Below, piece by piece: positions 9,966 through 20,963 of a stretch of DNA of 64,000 bases. This DNA is from Ascaphus truei (taxonomy: Eukaryota; Chordata; Amphibia; Anura; Ascaphidae): positions 53,837,087 through 53,901,086 of the forward strand of contig CM071570.1 of NCBI GenBank assembly GCA_036426205.1. The letters are read 5' to 3'. Position 1 is the stretch's first letter. Every line of letters begins with the position of its first letter. The position numbers and the translations under genes are program-made. Under the pieces are notes generated by a model. It was given only the letters and a program-made list of their open reading frames with translations, was not told where the DNA came from and ran no database searches.

Positions 9966-10530
9966 AATATAGCTGTATGCTCATCTGCATGTCTTAGGCA
10001 GGTCTGCAACCCCACCTTTCCCCATTATCACCCAGCATACAGCACTTCCACTGCAGCAAGGGATTCTGGGAAATGACATGCAAATGAGCACACAGTGTCA
10101 CTTTTTGCCTCAATAACCATTTTTAACATGGTTCCCTATAGGCTTAAGCTTGCTGCATGGTCACAGCTTTGAGCACAGCCAGGGTTAAGGTGCATACCCA
10201 GAAAACCACCCACAGACAGCTGTTTCGACCTTGATGGGTCTCATCAGTGTGGGGTTGATTTTACTGGGAACGCAAGAGAGGCTTATGGGATAGGCTAAAC
10301 CATAATACTGAGTTAAGTTATGGTGAGTAAAAAAAGTGACAAAAACCCTCCACAGGAAAGCAAATATGCAAATATAGCTGTATGCTCATCTGCATGTCTT
10401 AGGCAGGTCTGCAACCCCACCTTTCCCCATTATCACCCAGCATACAGCACTTCCACTGCAGCACGGGATTCTGGGAAATGACATGCAAATGAGCACACAG
10501 TGTCACTTTTTGCCTCAATAACCATTTTTA
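9964..10530. repeat. Two 162-bp direct repeats around a ribozyme-bearing spacer
   Basis: The segment 9964-10125 recurs at 10369-10530 with a single mismatch (AGCAAGGG versus AGCACGGG). A TA run precedes the first copy and another follows the second. The repeat holds an octamer, ATGCAAAT. The 243-base spacer carries a hammerhead core on the minus strand. The arrangement recalls the pseudo-LTRs of Penelope-like elements, but the spacer has no coding sequence. A fragment resembling the spacer end (AAAAAAGTGACAAA) occurs near 46165-46225. Confidence 0.75.
10205..10256 (-). ncRNA. Hammerhead self-cleaving ribozyme, apparently complete
   Basis: Minus-strand order: stem I strand CCCACA, core CTGATGA, stem II GACC-loop-GGTC, core GAAA, a minimal stem III made of the self-complementary CAGCTG, the cleavage triplet GTC, then TGTGGG, which pairs fully with CCCACA (6 bp). 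All conserved core bases are present. A stem III this short is known from the retroelement hammerheads of animals, which act best as dimers. Hammerheads are reported in Penelope-like retroelements. The link to such an element here is inferred; the fold is read directly. Confidence 0.82.
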
Positions 10531-11087
10531 TATATATATATATTAAAAAAACACACAACAGCGCAATATACAAAAATAAATGTCCTAATACATATAAAAT
10601 ATATATATTAAACCAAAATACAAAATAGATCAAATGTGCAGAATAAATAGTCCAAAGAATACTCAGTCCAGTCTTTGAACAAGGGAGAACCTTAAAGCCA
10701 ATTCCAATGACGAGGGGCAGCCGAATCCAAAGGAAGAATCACTTCCAGAGAAGTATTAAAATGAAAAAGAAAAGAAAAAGCACACCCCCTAGTGCATTAT
10801 CTTCAAAGTAAAGAAGATAAATATTTTAATGATATAAAGGTAGAAGGCACTACACACTTACAAGATACACATATAAGAAATTCACATAAAGGTTTCTTTG
10901 AAAGCCTGAGATATCCAGCTCATACAGATGGAACGTGGGGGCACACCGAGACTCACTGTGACCACAATGGGCACTACACAGGTTGTCTTTAATGATCAAT
11001 CAGTCAAATAACATGATGATCTACGTATTAGGACTTTTTATACTGAGCCCCCCTTTTCATCCATGAAATTTCTCGGGCCCCCCTGCC
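10531..11087. other. AT-rich spacer before the Penelope-like element
   Basis: No coding motif or inverted repeat recognised. It could be a non-coding part of the Penelope-like element downstream, but nothing visible proves it. Confidence 0.4.
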
Positions 11088-12240
11088 AGATGTACTCTCT
11101 CTGTATTCCATTATAGAACACAGACATGGGCTCTTAGCAGTTTGGCACTCATAATTATTTCTTATTTGATGCACAATTTTAGTTGCAAAAGAAAGGCACG
11201 GCAATGAGTACTACTTTTGCACCTTCTTATGCCAACTTATTTATGGGTTTATGGGAAATACAACACATCTATCACGACACTAATTCTTTTCGAAAACACA
11301 TTATTTTCTATAAAAGATACATTGATGACCTGATCATAGTGTGGAATGGGGATGATATTTCACTATTCACCTTTATTCACAATTTGAATACTATTGATTG
11401 AAATGTATGTTTCACCTATGAGCACAATATACAACATGTCAATTATTTAGATGTGACACTGTACATCTACAATACTAAAACGATTCAGACAGATATTTTT
11501 AGGAAAACTCATTCTAAGAATTCCCAACTTTGTGCTCAGAGTTGCCATCCTAGGTCTCTGATCAAGAGCATCCACAAGGCATAATTTGTCAGACTTGAAA
11601 GGCTATTTTCGGCCAATGAGGCGTTTCTTATACTACACTGGCGACACACTTTATTCGAGCTCGGCTAGTCCCACGAATTCGGGTATACTCGGGTGTATTG
11701 AGGTTTGTGACTGTTTTCTGCCCGAGTGCATTGCGTTATTTTCCAGGCAGGGATTGAAGCATTTTATTCCCGCTGGCTGCAATACTGCACAGTATATATA
11801 TATATATACTGCATTACAATTCATGAATTTATGCCATCTGGTAGACACGCGAAGCATTGCAGCCTATTAAATCCTAATCATTATCATTTAACAGATCAGC
11901 CGCCCGTCAGCCAGGCATGAACCATGGCTGGGAAGGCAAACGCAATGGGGCTTGTCAGAGGTGAGGAGCGGCGCATTCCAGGTATCTGCCAGGTACATAC
12001 TGGGTATTTGCTCGAATAAAGTGTGTCGCAGCAGTATCACAATTAATGACTGATCGCTTTATTGCAAGGGGCTATATAGCTAAAGATGTTCAGGATGCTT
12101 TTATCTATGCTGATGCTTTGGACAGAAATGACCTCATTAAACAGAAACCGAGACTTACTAAATATAGAACTAGATCACATCAGTATGTTAATAATGATCA
12201 GAACTGTCCTATGTTCAAATCAAGGCCTTCTCCTTCAAAA
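11088..12240 (+). pseudogene. Penelope-type reverse transcriptase, broken
   Basis: Motifs in order: LYSIIEHRHGL (palm entry), QKKGTAMSTTFAPSYANLF at about 11180, the catalytic YIDDLIIVW at about 11320 (box YIDD), YLDVTLYIYNTKTI, IFRKTHSKNSQLCAQSCHPR, and the thumb segment RFIARGYIAKDVQDAFIYA from about 12050. These are the signature of Penelope-like RTs, which are related to telomerase. In-frame stops occur, for example just before QKKGT and after NLNTID. A 399-bp MITE splits the thumb. The catalytic residues are present, but the gene cannot produce one protein. Confidence 0.85.
11636..12034. mobile_element. TA-flanked MITE (mariner/Tc1-like) in PLE 1
   Basis: A 20-base perfect inverted repeat (GCGACACACTTTATTCGAGC at 11641-11660 and its complement at 12010-12029) lies within slightly longer imperfect ends. 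TA dinucleotides flank it (11634-11635 and 12035-12036). At 399 bp it has no transposase. A short TA run lies in the middle. Mariner/Tc1 origin is inferred from the TA duplication. Confidence 0.88.
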
Positions 12241-13470
12241 ATATGAGGTATTCCAAAAGGCTTCTTTGCCTGTGGCAGGTGTTCCATGTGTCAATATGCT
12301 AGTTCTATTAAATCTTTACCACTTAGTAAGTCTACTTATTGCATTAATAACTTCAAAAACAGTCACACCAGTTTCGTAATTTATCTTCTGGAATGTGGCT
12401 GTCACAAAAAGTAGATTGGCCGTACTATAAGACCGTTACAGTCTAGGATAATTGAACATGTACGACTGATTAAAAAGAAAGATATGTCGCATCCGGTTGC
12501 ACGCCACATCTCTACCTGTTCCTTTGGGGGTATAGCTAATTTTTCCTTCTCAGGGATAGAACATATTCCTCATCACCCTCAAGGGGGTGATTGTAACGCT
12601 TGACTGCCCGCAGACCTGGCCAGTCTCCAATACTGAGGTGGGTAAGGGTGAGGGCAGTGAGGGCGTGCCTGGAGTGTGGTATGATGCGTTGCCGGGCCTG
12701 GTGAGAAAGGGTTAGCCTGACACTTGCCGCGTCCGGGGTGCCAGAGGTCCGAGGGAAAAGATCCGAAAGCCGTAGGTCAGGGGCAGGAGAGAGCAGCGTA
12801 GTGAGGTCCAAAGCCGAGTCCAGGGAGTAGTGAGGTACACGAAGTCTGAGAGCCGAGATCAAATCCAAAGGTATCAAACAAGGGCAGGGACGGGAGCGAG
12901 AGCCTGCATACAAAAGAGAGCCAGGCATAGACCTCCGTACAACAAGAGCCACAGGAAAACAATGCAGAGCGAGGAAGGAGAGGGCAGACAGGAACTATAA
13001 ATGCCGGAGAACCAATGGGAGCAAGGCGGAGCGGGGGCTTGACTGAGCGGTCCCAGAGATAGGTTAGGATGCCTGGTGTGGTGTTCCCTAGTGGGAATAG
13101 CATCCAGCCACTGGGAGGTGGAGCCAATGCTGCAGGAGGAGTGTAGAAGAGGACGGGTGCGTGCGTGCCCTGTAACACTCCCGCGCGCGCCCCTGCAGGG
13201 TGTGGGCGGAGGCAGCGTGTGCCGCGGAGGAGCGGCGTGGCGTCCGACCGGAGCGGGTAAAGAGCTGATGGGGAGGGGGCCTGGGACGAGCGGCAGTACT
13301 GGGAGCCAGGGTGATGGGGACCCGCTGTAAGGCGCGTGTCCCCCGATCCCTTACAGTGATAGATTAAATAAATTAAATAAGAAACAGATGTTTGGGATAT
13401 ACTCCTTGAATACCCTGTATCCATCAGGAATAAATATGGACTGGGAACTTAAACATTTCTTAACAGATTG
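12240..13470 (+). pseudogene. GIY-YIG endonuclease domain of PLE 1, split by a solo LTR
   Basis: A Cys-rich entry (FFACGRCSMCQYA) leads to the nuclease core: FVIYLLECGCHKK, then IGRTIRPLQSRIIEH and the HISTC/GIEHIPHHPQGGD segment. This nuclease nicks target DNA for insertion in Penelope-like elements. A stop replaces the Tyr that should precede IGR. The solo LTR at 12592-13355 interrupts the frame after GGD; the last segment (MFGIYSLNTLYPSG, to FLTD and a stop) lies after it. Confidence 0.83.
12592..13355 (-). mobile_element. Solo LTR with 5-bp target duplication GTGAT
   Basis: Starts TGTAACGC and ends CCCTTACA, flanked by GTGAT at 12587-12591 and 13356-13360. Its minus strand aligns with the LTR at 53226-53882 (shared CTTCCTCGCTCTGCAT block and a terminal CCCACCTCAGTATTGG block), which sets its orientation. 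It has no internal region. It is probably a gypsy-type LTR left by recombination. The 215-codon frame on its minus strand has no recognised function. Confidence 0.88.
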
Positions 13471-14150
13471 ATAGTTCCAGTTCAGGTTGTTCAAGATTCA
13501 GTCCTATTTATATTGAATTCTATATTCTAGATACTTACAGTATTAGGTATTTTTTTAAATCTCTATACAAAAAACTCATTATCAAATTAATACATTTATA
13601 GAATTTATTCTTTAATGTATAATATTTTTTTCTTAGATTATTTATATTACTTGATACATTATTATATAGGTTTATATCATATGGTTTTATATACCTATCC
13701 ATTGTTATTACTTTATTGTAATATTAATTAATAATATTTTGTTCATTTTACAGTTGATACATATGATTATTATTGTTTAAGTTTTATATTTGCAAACATT
13801 TAGACATAGTTACACTTGTTGCTTATTGAAGTACACATTGCTATACTTACTGGTTACTTTTTATTTTTTTTTTGTCTATTTAACATTTCTATTTGGTTAT
13901 AGATGATTACATTATAACAAGTTTGTTTTTAATATTTTATGTTTATTTGTATGTTTGTTATTTGCACTTGTTTGTCTTTATGGTTCTTTGATCTCTATGT
14001 GATCTTACTATATAGGAGACTCCATGATTTTTTCCTGTAGTGTTTGAAATCAAGGATTAAATGAATTATTTAACAGGTGTGTACTACTCAACACACCTCC
14101 ATTTATTCATCCTATCAGGCATCAGGAGTACCTATTTAGGGATCACCTGG
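13471..14150. other. AT-rich sequence after PLE 1
   Basis: Very AT-rich, no gene or repeat boundary recognised. Probably the untranslated tail of the Penelope-like element. Confidence 0.45.
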
Positions 14151-14160
14151 AGACTTAACC

Positions 14161-14211
14161 AGAACTCTTTGACAAAGTTCCATACCAGGAACGAAACGCA
14201 TCAGAAGTTTT
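14161..14211 (+). ncRNA. Degenerate hammerhead downstream of PLE 1
   Basis: TTGACAAA stands where CTGATGAA is expected. Then come stem II GTTCC-loop-GGAAC, an exact GAAA, and CGCATC at the stem III/cleavage position. The flanks AACTCT and AGAAGTT can still form a broken stem I. It has the same orientation as PLE 1, about 700 bases past its stop, as expected for a terminal non-coding repeat. It is probably inactive. Confidence 0.6.
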
Positions 14212-14299
14212 TGTCATGTGTGCTTATCTTTTTGCACATTAAATTCTTTGTTTTTTTCATTGATTGCGCTTGGGGTCATTAATTACTACCGTTGAGCAG

Positions 14300-17200
14300 T
14301 GAACAGCCTCTGCTACTATTTTTTTCTATTTCCTGATTCCTGGCTGGAGCTCGCTGATTCTACGATCCAGATCCACGGCTCCTTCACTAATACGGCATCA
14401 GTATCGTGAGTACAGTGTTGTACCTTCTGCCACACGGCATCGGAGATAGTGTGGGACACCAGGGATAGCGGGGGTTGCAGTTCAGGAGGTTGGAGGTCTG
14501 CCGGAGGATACACCTTGCAGTGAGTTCACCGTCTTCTCCGTTCCCTTCCACCGCCATATTTACCCCCCTCCTGTATGTTAGTCCGTTACACATCAAGCAT
14601 CTCCGTGAAGCATTTTCGTAAAGAACCTCACCGGGATCATTCATGTGCAAGAAAATGCATTCTATCTATATGCCAACAGCCCTTGAGCAGTAGCTACGGG
14701 GGTTAAACCCATCCATCACTGCTATACAGGATATGAGCATCAGCTGATTATAACGCTGCTAACAGCTGGTATACCCAAACTACCCTCCCCATGCTCAACC
14801 AATTGTATTCCCCTCCACCTCTTGGGAGTACCGGGCCCCGGCGAACCTCGGCATGCCTGACTGAGCAGAGGTTTGTTAAAGTTAATTATACTGCTGCTTT
14901 AGCAGTCAGTGGTTTTGTTAATTAAACTGCAATAGTGCCGATCAGGGCACTATTGCAGGAAAACTCCCATTGACTTGAATGGTACAATAGTTTCTATGCG
15001 AGAGTACCCCTGATCAGCACTGTCAGTTTTAAGAGTCACCACCAACGGGAGATGTAGTAATGCAGCTACAGTATATTTTGAAAGACCTGTCACAATTTCA
15101 AAAGCAATGAAGAAAGCATTGGTATACATCCACTGGGTATACAGTGCATGTCCTATTCTCTGATAGGTTGCATAAATACCTGCATTGCAGTACTGTACAA
15201 TTTGAGAAATATAATCCATATTCATTACAGAACTCTGTACAAACACAATTAAATAGATTTTTTTTTTCCTGGAATGTACTCTGAGTCAGACGGTACTTTT
15301 CCCACCTCATCATGACCCCTGTACAGATATCCCTCTCTCAACTGCATTAAAAGAAACTGACACAGATCTCTGGGGGCCACCACTATTTATATAACATTTG
15401 AGCAATACACATTGCTTGGGAGATGGAAAACAATATGGCAGGTCTAAATTTTTGTGGTTTCTTTTTGTCTACCGGAATTGCCTTCTAAGAGTGGAAATCA
15501 TGCACCTCTGCACCAAGTAATAGATACTACCATGTAAACTCAGAGGAGGTATGTGCTCCCATTCCAAGATATATTGCAAACTACAAAATCACACATTCTG
15601 CAGGATACTATATATAGTGTGAACTGCTTTCTAAGTACTAATAATAACTATTCTGAGACCAGAGTCATGTGTGGTATGAATAGCCCAGATAGGTTCAACT
15701 CAGCCCTCTTTCCAAACCACAACATGTCCAGCATATTTTCTTCACTTTATTTAGGAAAGCAGCAATAAAGACAGGCACTTGTGGATGAGATGTTTGTGTT
15801 GGAAAAATGTCTCTCTGTGGGTGCTTTGTAGTAAGGGCAGGTGAAAAGGATGAGGCCTTGCCAGTAGAGCAAATAGCAGAAGGTACTCACTCAGCCAATG
15901 GTGAAGGTGAAAAGGAAGTGTGAGTGTATTCTAGGTAACAAGATAGCCTGGGGACAGACCATCTGTGAGCAAGGCAGAGGGGGAGAGAGCAGACTAGCCC
16001 ATTCTGAGAGAAAGGCTGAGGTTGCTATAGCAACTCACTGACTGTGTCTGAGTAAACAACATGTGTATCAAAAATGTTGCCTTCTACGTGCAGCAAGCTG
16101 CTGGGACAGGGAAAATAACAGGGAGCTAAACGAGGGAGAAATGAACCCTATAAGCTGTAAAGGGAGACAGAGGAATATGGAATCTGGTTCCAGGACAATA
16201 ACTGAATGCAAACCTACTGTATGTTGTAGCAATTAAAAAATCCTGTTATCTAGGCTGAGCTATACTGGAATGCTAATTTTAAGAATCCACAATATATTAT
16301 TTTACATCAATATACCTGGGAAATTATGGTTTTCCAAAAGTAGCTTGTCTTTAATACTGCAGGCAATCAACCTATATGAAGCCTAAGCATGGACACCCCA
16401 GGGTCACTACATGATTCAGTCCTGGGTGAGATGCAGAATGACTCTTACTTAACCATTTGAGTTTTGTTTTTTTTAAATAACTGATGAACAGTAACAGGAT
16501 AAAACCTGGTCAGTCAGTTTTTGGGTCTGGCAGTACAAGGGCAAAGTCTTTAGGGTGTTCAGGGTGGCTTTCCAGGGTCATGTGCAGGGTGCTTGAATCC
16601 CAAGGGCTGAAATGCTGGTGGTCCCATGGTATCCATTCATCAGCTCTGAAATACTACTATAGCTTCAAGCTTTAACAACTTCATATATCCCATTGTTACG
16701 ATGCCTCCTGTCACCTAAACCAAATTCCCCTCTTTGCCTAACCCACTTCCTCAGTTGTTTCAATTAATTTAACACCGTTTACGCTATTTATAGCCTAGCC
16801 TGCAGCCACGCCCCCCCCCCCCCCAGCTAAAATTGGCCAGATCCCACTGAGGCGACATAATCCCCTTGTATGTACTGAGGAATTAACCCACCAGAGCCCT
16901 AATTTCTGGCCATATATACAGTATGTGGTTTAAATGTAAAATCAGTGGGGATAATTGGGTTTGGATTTGAATATCCATTAGCAATGATCTGCTATCTACA
17001 TTTGAAACACTTATTGTTGCTCACCCTTATATAGCGCTGTGCCAGTGTCGTCGTTTCCCCCCCCCCCCCCCCTCCCCAATGTCCTTACTCAGTTACAGTG
17101 CCGGCACAGTGTTGGAGCTCATTTACTTTACTCTGGTGATTAAAGGTGCAGACCTGTTGCTTCGCAAAGTTAAAGGTGCGTATTTGCAAAATAATACTGC

Positions 17201-17808
17201 AGGGTAGCAGGGCGATACCCTGAACACTTATTCTCTGCTTAAGGGGATAGTGTAGTTGCACTCTGAGGGGCACACCTTGATTTCCCTTGAGCTGAAGATT
17301 GGATGCTCTGCCACCACGCTGGTCTGTCTCACCTTGGTTCGACTTGGGACAGAGACTCGTAACTGCTCTCCGCAGCATCTCACATCCTGCCTCCTGTCTC
17401 TCTATTGGCTCCTCCCGTCGTGCATCATCCTTTCTGATTCCCAATCACATGAATCCCTTCCTGAGTTCACAGTCATTGGCCGGAGAGCCTGTCCATCATT
17501 GTTTTAGGTATCCCTTTAAAGGGGTTACATAGGGTTTACTCAGATTAGCATTTCTAACTTCTAAATTATTATGGTTGCCACTATAAAGCAATAATTATAT
17601 TTTACACTTATACTTACACAGTAAAGCACAAAAGTAAATATTTTATATTCATGCACATCTCTACACATTAAGACTAACAAGGATATTATTATACACTTGA
17701 CGGCATGACAATTAACTACTTATCATATGGCACAGTACAGTACAAAAGACCTTCATTGCCAAAGGGGACAACATGACTCTGCTATGGTTAACAACATAAA
17801 AAGTCAGT
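14300..17808. other. No gene seen
   Basis: Scattered short open frames only. Contains runs of C at about 16808-16823 and 17058-17073. The stretch at about 17040-17530 ends AAAGGGGTTACA and might be an old LTR, but no matching start or target duplication was found. Confidence 0.45.
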
Positions 17809-19188
17809 GGGCCTATTCTATAAGGCTCATAAAAAAATCGCTGGGCCGGTTACGCCGCCAGTTTTTTGAGCATTGCTATCACGGTATTCAGAAAGCCTCG
17901 ATTACCTGTGATAGAAAAATTCCCAAAACGGGTGAGTAGCCGGCGACGTGATGTTTGCCTCTCTCAAAAGGGCTCACCCAGCAATCTGTCCCAGCTGCCG
18001 AGAGAGCTACACAGAGAAAGCTGCCTCCCCCTGCGCATATCTCGCCAGCGATCGCAAGATTTTAAAATACATTTTAATACTAGTGTAGATGAGCAGGGGT
18101 CTCCGGTGCAGAACTGTATTGATTTCAGGTTCGGGAAACCCCTGCTTCCCGAGATGCAGGCCCTGTTATCTCCTATGCATTTAAATGTCTCGCGACCGTT
18201 GGAATAAAATGCATAGGAGATACCGGCATCCCATAATGGGGCCTGTATCTCGGGAAGCAGGGGGTCCCGGGACCTAAAATCTACATGGTTCTGCTCCGGA
18301 GACCCAGTGCTCATCTACACTAGTATTCAAATTTATATTAAAACAGCTTAATTACCTTAGCGGCTAGCCACTAAGGCAATGAAGGAGTTAAACCTCAATA
18401 GCCTGTTTATTGGGGCAAAGGGGGTGGATGAAGGGGGTAGTAGTCCCAGGGTGGGTGCTTAGGCCTGCTTGGAAGGTTGCGGGCGGAGTTAACCCCTTCG
18501 CTACCATACATGTGGGAACCGCTATGGTAATGAAGGGGTTAACCACTCCCACTACCCCGTAATGCCTATACACCCACCATTGGGGCTACTACCCCCTTCA
18601 CCCAATCCCTCAACACCCAAGAAACAAAAATAAACACAACAACCCTGCTGCCCACGTCCTCTACCCCCAACAACCCCCCACAACACATACAGTACATTAA
18701 TGGGCAAAATAACTATTATCCAGATATGGATAGTAGCTCATTTGCCCATTATAAAATCAAACATTTGCCAGCCAGCATAAATAAAGTAAATAAAACTTTC
18801 TAATTATCCCTGCCATTATGAAGCGCATACTCGTCAGCATGCTGCAGGTACATGTCCTCCGTTGCAAGAGTACATGAAAAAATACACTCTACTGACCCTT
18901 AACCCCTTAATCACTTTAACGCTTAATAACCGCTATAGTGATTATGGGGTTAACCCCCGTCCCCCGCTACCCACGTGTAAACTAATCGAGGCTACTAGAA
19001 TTGCACGAGATTCAGAACCTGCCGATAAGTGGCTTATAGCCGCTCACCCGGCCATTTGTTTTGGACGGCTGAAAAAATTGATGATTCATGCCTTTATCGC
19101 CCACTTATCGAGGCTTACAGAATAGCAGTAGGCCTTCGGGGTGAAAAGGCCTCGATAAGTGTGTTATGGAGGCTTATAGCATAGGCCC
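17809..19188. mobile_element. 1.4-kb non-autonomous inverted-repeat transposon
   Basis: The left end GGGCCTATTCTATAAGGCTC and the right end (complement GGGCCTATGCTATAAGCCTC) form an inverted repeat. CAGT flanks it on both sides (17805-17808 and 19189-19192). The interior is palindromic, with a long hairpin at 18075-18333 and a smaller one around 18488-18544 built on GTTAACCCCTTC. No transposase frame is present. The superfamily cannot be told from the ends. Sequence like its interior (CTTAATTACCTTAGC and flanks) recurs at about 46265-46430. Confidence 0.78.
18075..18333. repeat. Internal palindrome
   Basis: AATACTAGTGTAGATGAGCA at the left is matched by its complement at the right end, and much of the 259 bases between pairs (TCTCCGG, CTGCTTCCCGAGAT, ATCTCCTATGCATTT). 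The arms differ by several small changes. It could be a nested foldback unit. Confidence 0.8.
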
Positions 19189-19192
19189 CAGT

Positions 19193-20603
19193 ATCTGAAG
19201 TATTAGTTTTTGGATTCTAAATGGCTTTGAAAAGTAACTGACTAGCAAATAGATCGTAATATATGTAGGTTGACATCCAGCTGTAGCGGGCGTTATATTA
19301 TGATTTATGATAACGTGTTAAAACTCATGTAAGCAGTAAAGTTTTATCGTGCTATAATCGGTGCAATACATCTGTTACATCCGTATGTAAAAATTATGTG
19401 TGTCATTTTCTGATTGGTTTGAAAAATATTATATAAATCAGTGGTTACAATAATAATGTAAGCTTCTATCCTCTATTACTATAATGTAAGCATCTCTCTT
19501 CTAGTATCAATTCACTCTAGATTATTTGTTACAGATGAAAACAAAATGTGTAAAATAAGTCAGTATCTGCATTTTTGACTGCAATGGTAACCCTATGAGA
19601 GTGAAATAGTATTGCAATGCATTTAGTAATGAAAAAGAACACATGTGCAAGCAATATGTATTTTCAAGATGAGTCTAATAACCTGTTTTAGATTTATATT
19701 TAAAATAAATGTAATTAAATATCCCAGGTCCTCACTTCATAAATGATAATCCAAACCTGTGGTCCAAAAGGGTTCTAATAACTGGGTGATAAATGAGCCT
19801 CTGTAATGTTTGAATGACACCGTATTTGCTCATGAACAAGCAATAGTAAATTTCTATGGTATTTCAGATCACGTTTAGTCTTAAATTAACATGGGAGAGT
19901 TTTTGTTTTTTTAATTGCTTCTTATAATTCGGGATTACTTTATATTTACACATTGTTAATTGGTTTGTGTGAGAACTGAAGATAGTCCTAAAGAAAGTAC
20001 GAAAGTACCAGCTCACATTTTGGGATCAAACTATAGTACTGTTCTGTATGTGGAATGCATTTCCTGTTGTGGATCAGCCTTGGGTTATAAAAAGCCTCAG
20101 CTGCTCTCCAATAATTGTCTATGGTTGTTTAAAATATCATGTTGATTGATGGGGCTTTGTTGTTCACTGGACTGAATAAATAGTTACTTAAAAACTTTTC
20201 TTATTTTGTTGTCCATTCGCAGATGTACTTTATATTTATGAGAAAAGAACTGCATGTCAAAGAGGCTATAAACTCCAGCAAATTAATTCACATAGGACTG
20301 TCTGGAGTGCAGTTGATGACAGTATAGAAAAGAGTTATGTGCAGGAGTTGGCATATAACAAGGACAAGATGTAAAATAGGGATTAGAGTACACCAATATC
20401 TATGAAATACATTTTTTTTTATTGAAATAGATAAGCAGTAGATTAAATTGATTTCTTAGCACTTCTTACATTATTAATAATTAATGCCTGGCGAACCTTC
20501 ACATTTAGACCAGTATTTACGTAGTAAGCAGTTCAATTCCAAAAGATGTCTTCCAGTCCCAGAGGGCATCTGATGGAATACCACAGTTTACTAAAGATGA
20601 GTC
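19193..20603. other. No gene seen
   Basis: AT-rich sequence without recognised coding potential or element ends. Confidence 0.5.
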
Positions 20604-20606
20604 TTA

Positions 20607-20960
20607 GGCTTCGTCCCCGGTGGCCGCGACTGTATGCGCGATGGTGTGCACGCCGCACACAAATTTCAACCTTCTATGGGGAAGTCCCCAGTCGGCATGT
20701 GTGTGAGCACGCACAAAGTGCGTTGTGTGACTGCCTTTGCCAAAGACAACATTTTTGGGGTAGTGGCCGAACATTGGTTCAGCCAATGAGGGTGAACCAG
20801 CCGAGGGACGTCATGGTCGCGCCCCCACCACGCCGCCCCATGCTCTACTCAAGACGCGCATCCCATCAATACCCCTAGACCACAGACTGCGGCTTAAACT
20901 GGTGCACGCGCCGCCAGTTGCTCCGATGTGTCCGTGCACATAGTGACTGGGGCCATAGCC
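20607..20960. mobile_element. Harbinger-type MITE
   Basis: GGCTTCGTCCCCGGTGGCCG at the left and GTGACTGGGGCCATAGCC at the right form an imperfect inverted repeat. The flanks are TTA and TAA. It carries the family body segment GGTTCAGCCAATGAGGGTGA and a GACGTCATGG motif. The 110-codon frame across it has no other support. Confidence 0.75.
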
Positions 20961-20963
20961 TAA

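Larger units (their letters stand above)
11088..13470 (+). mobile_element. Penelope-like element (PLE 1), 5' truncated, with two insertions
   Basis: Plus-strand retroelement with a Penelope-type reverse transcriptase followed by a GIY-YIG endonuclease. It is interrupted by a TA-flanked MITE (11636-12034) and by a solo LTR (12592-13355). At both sites the reading frame resumes in register when the insert and one target duplication are left out, which confirms both insertions. The element ends after a stop near 13470, and AT-rich sequence follows. Several stops and frameshifts show it is dead. Confidence 0.88.

Noticed and set aside
9589..10076. Long frames on both strands over GA and TA repeats
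   Set aside because: Translations are dinucleotide-repeat artefacts.
11180..11400. YIDD box read as a retroviral RT
   Set aside because: The surrounding motifs and the downstream GIY-YIG nuclease identify a Penelope-like element.
17040..17530. Possible solo LTR ending GGGGTTACA
   Set aside because: No matching start or target duplication could be found.
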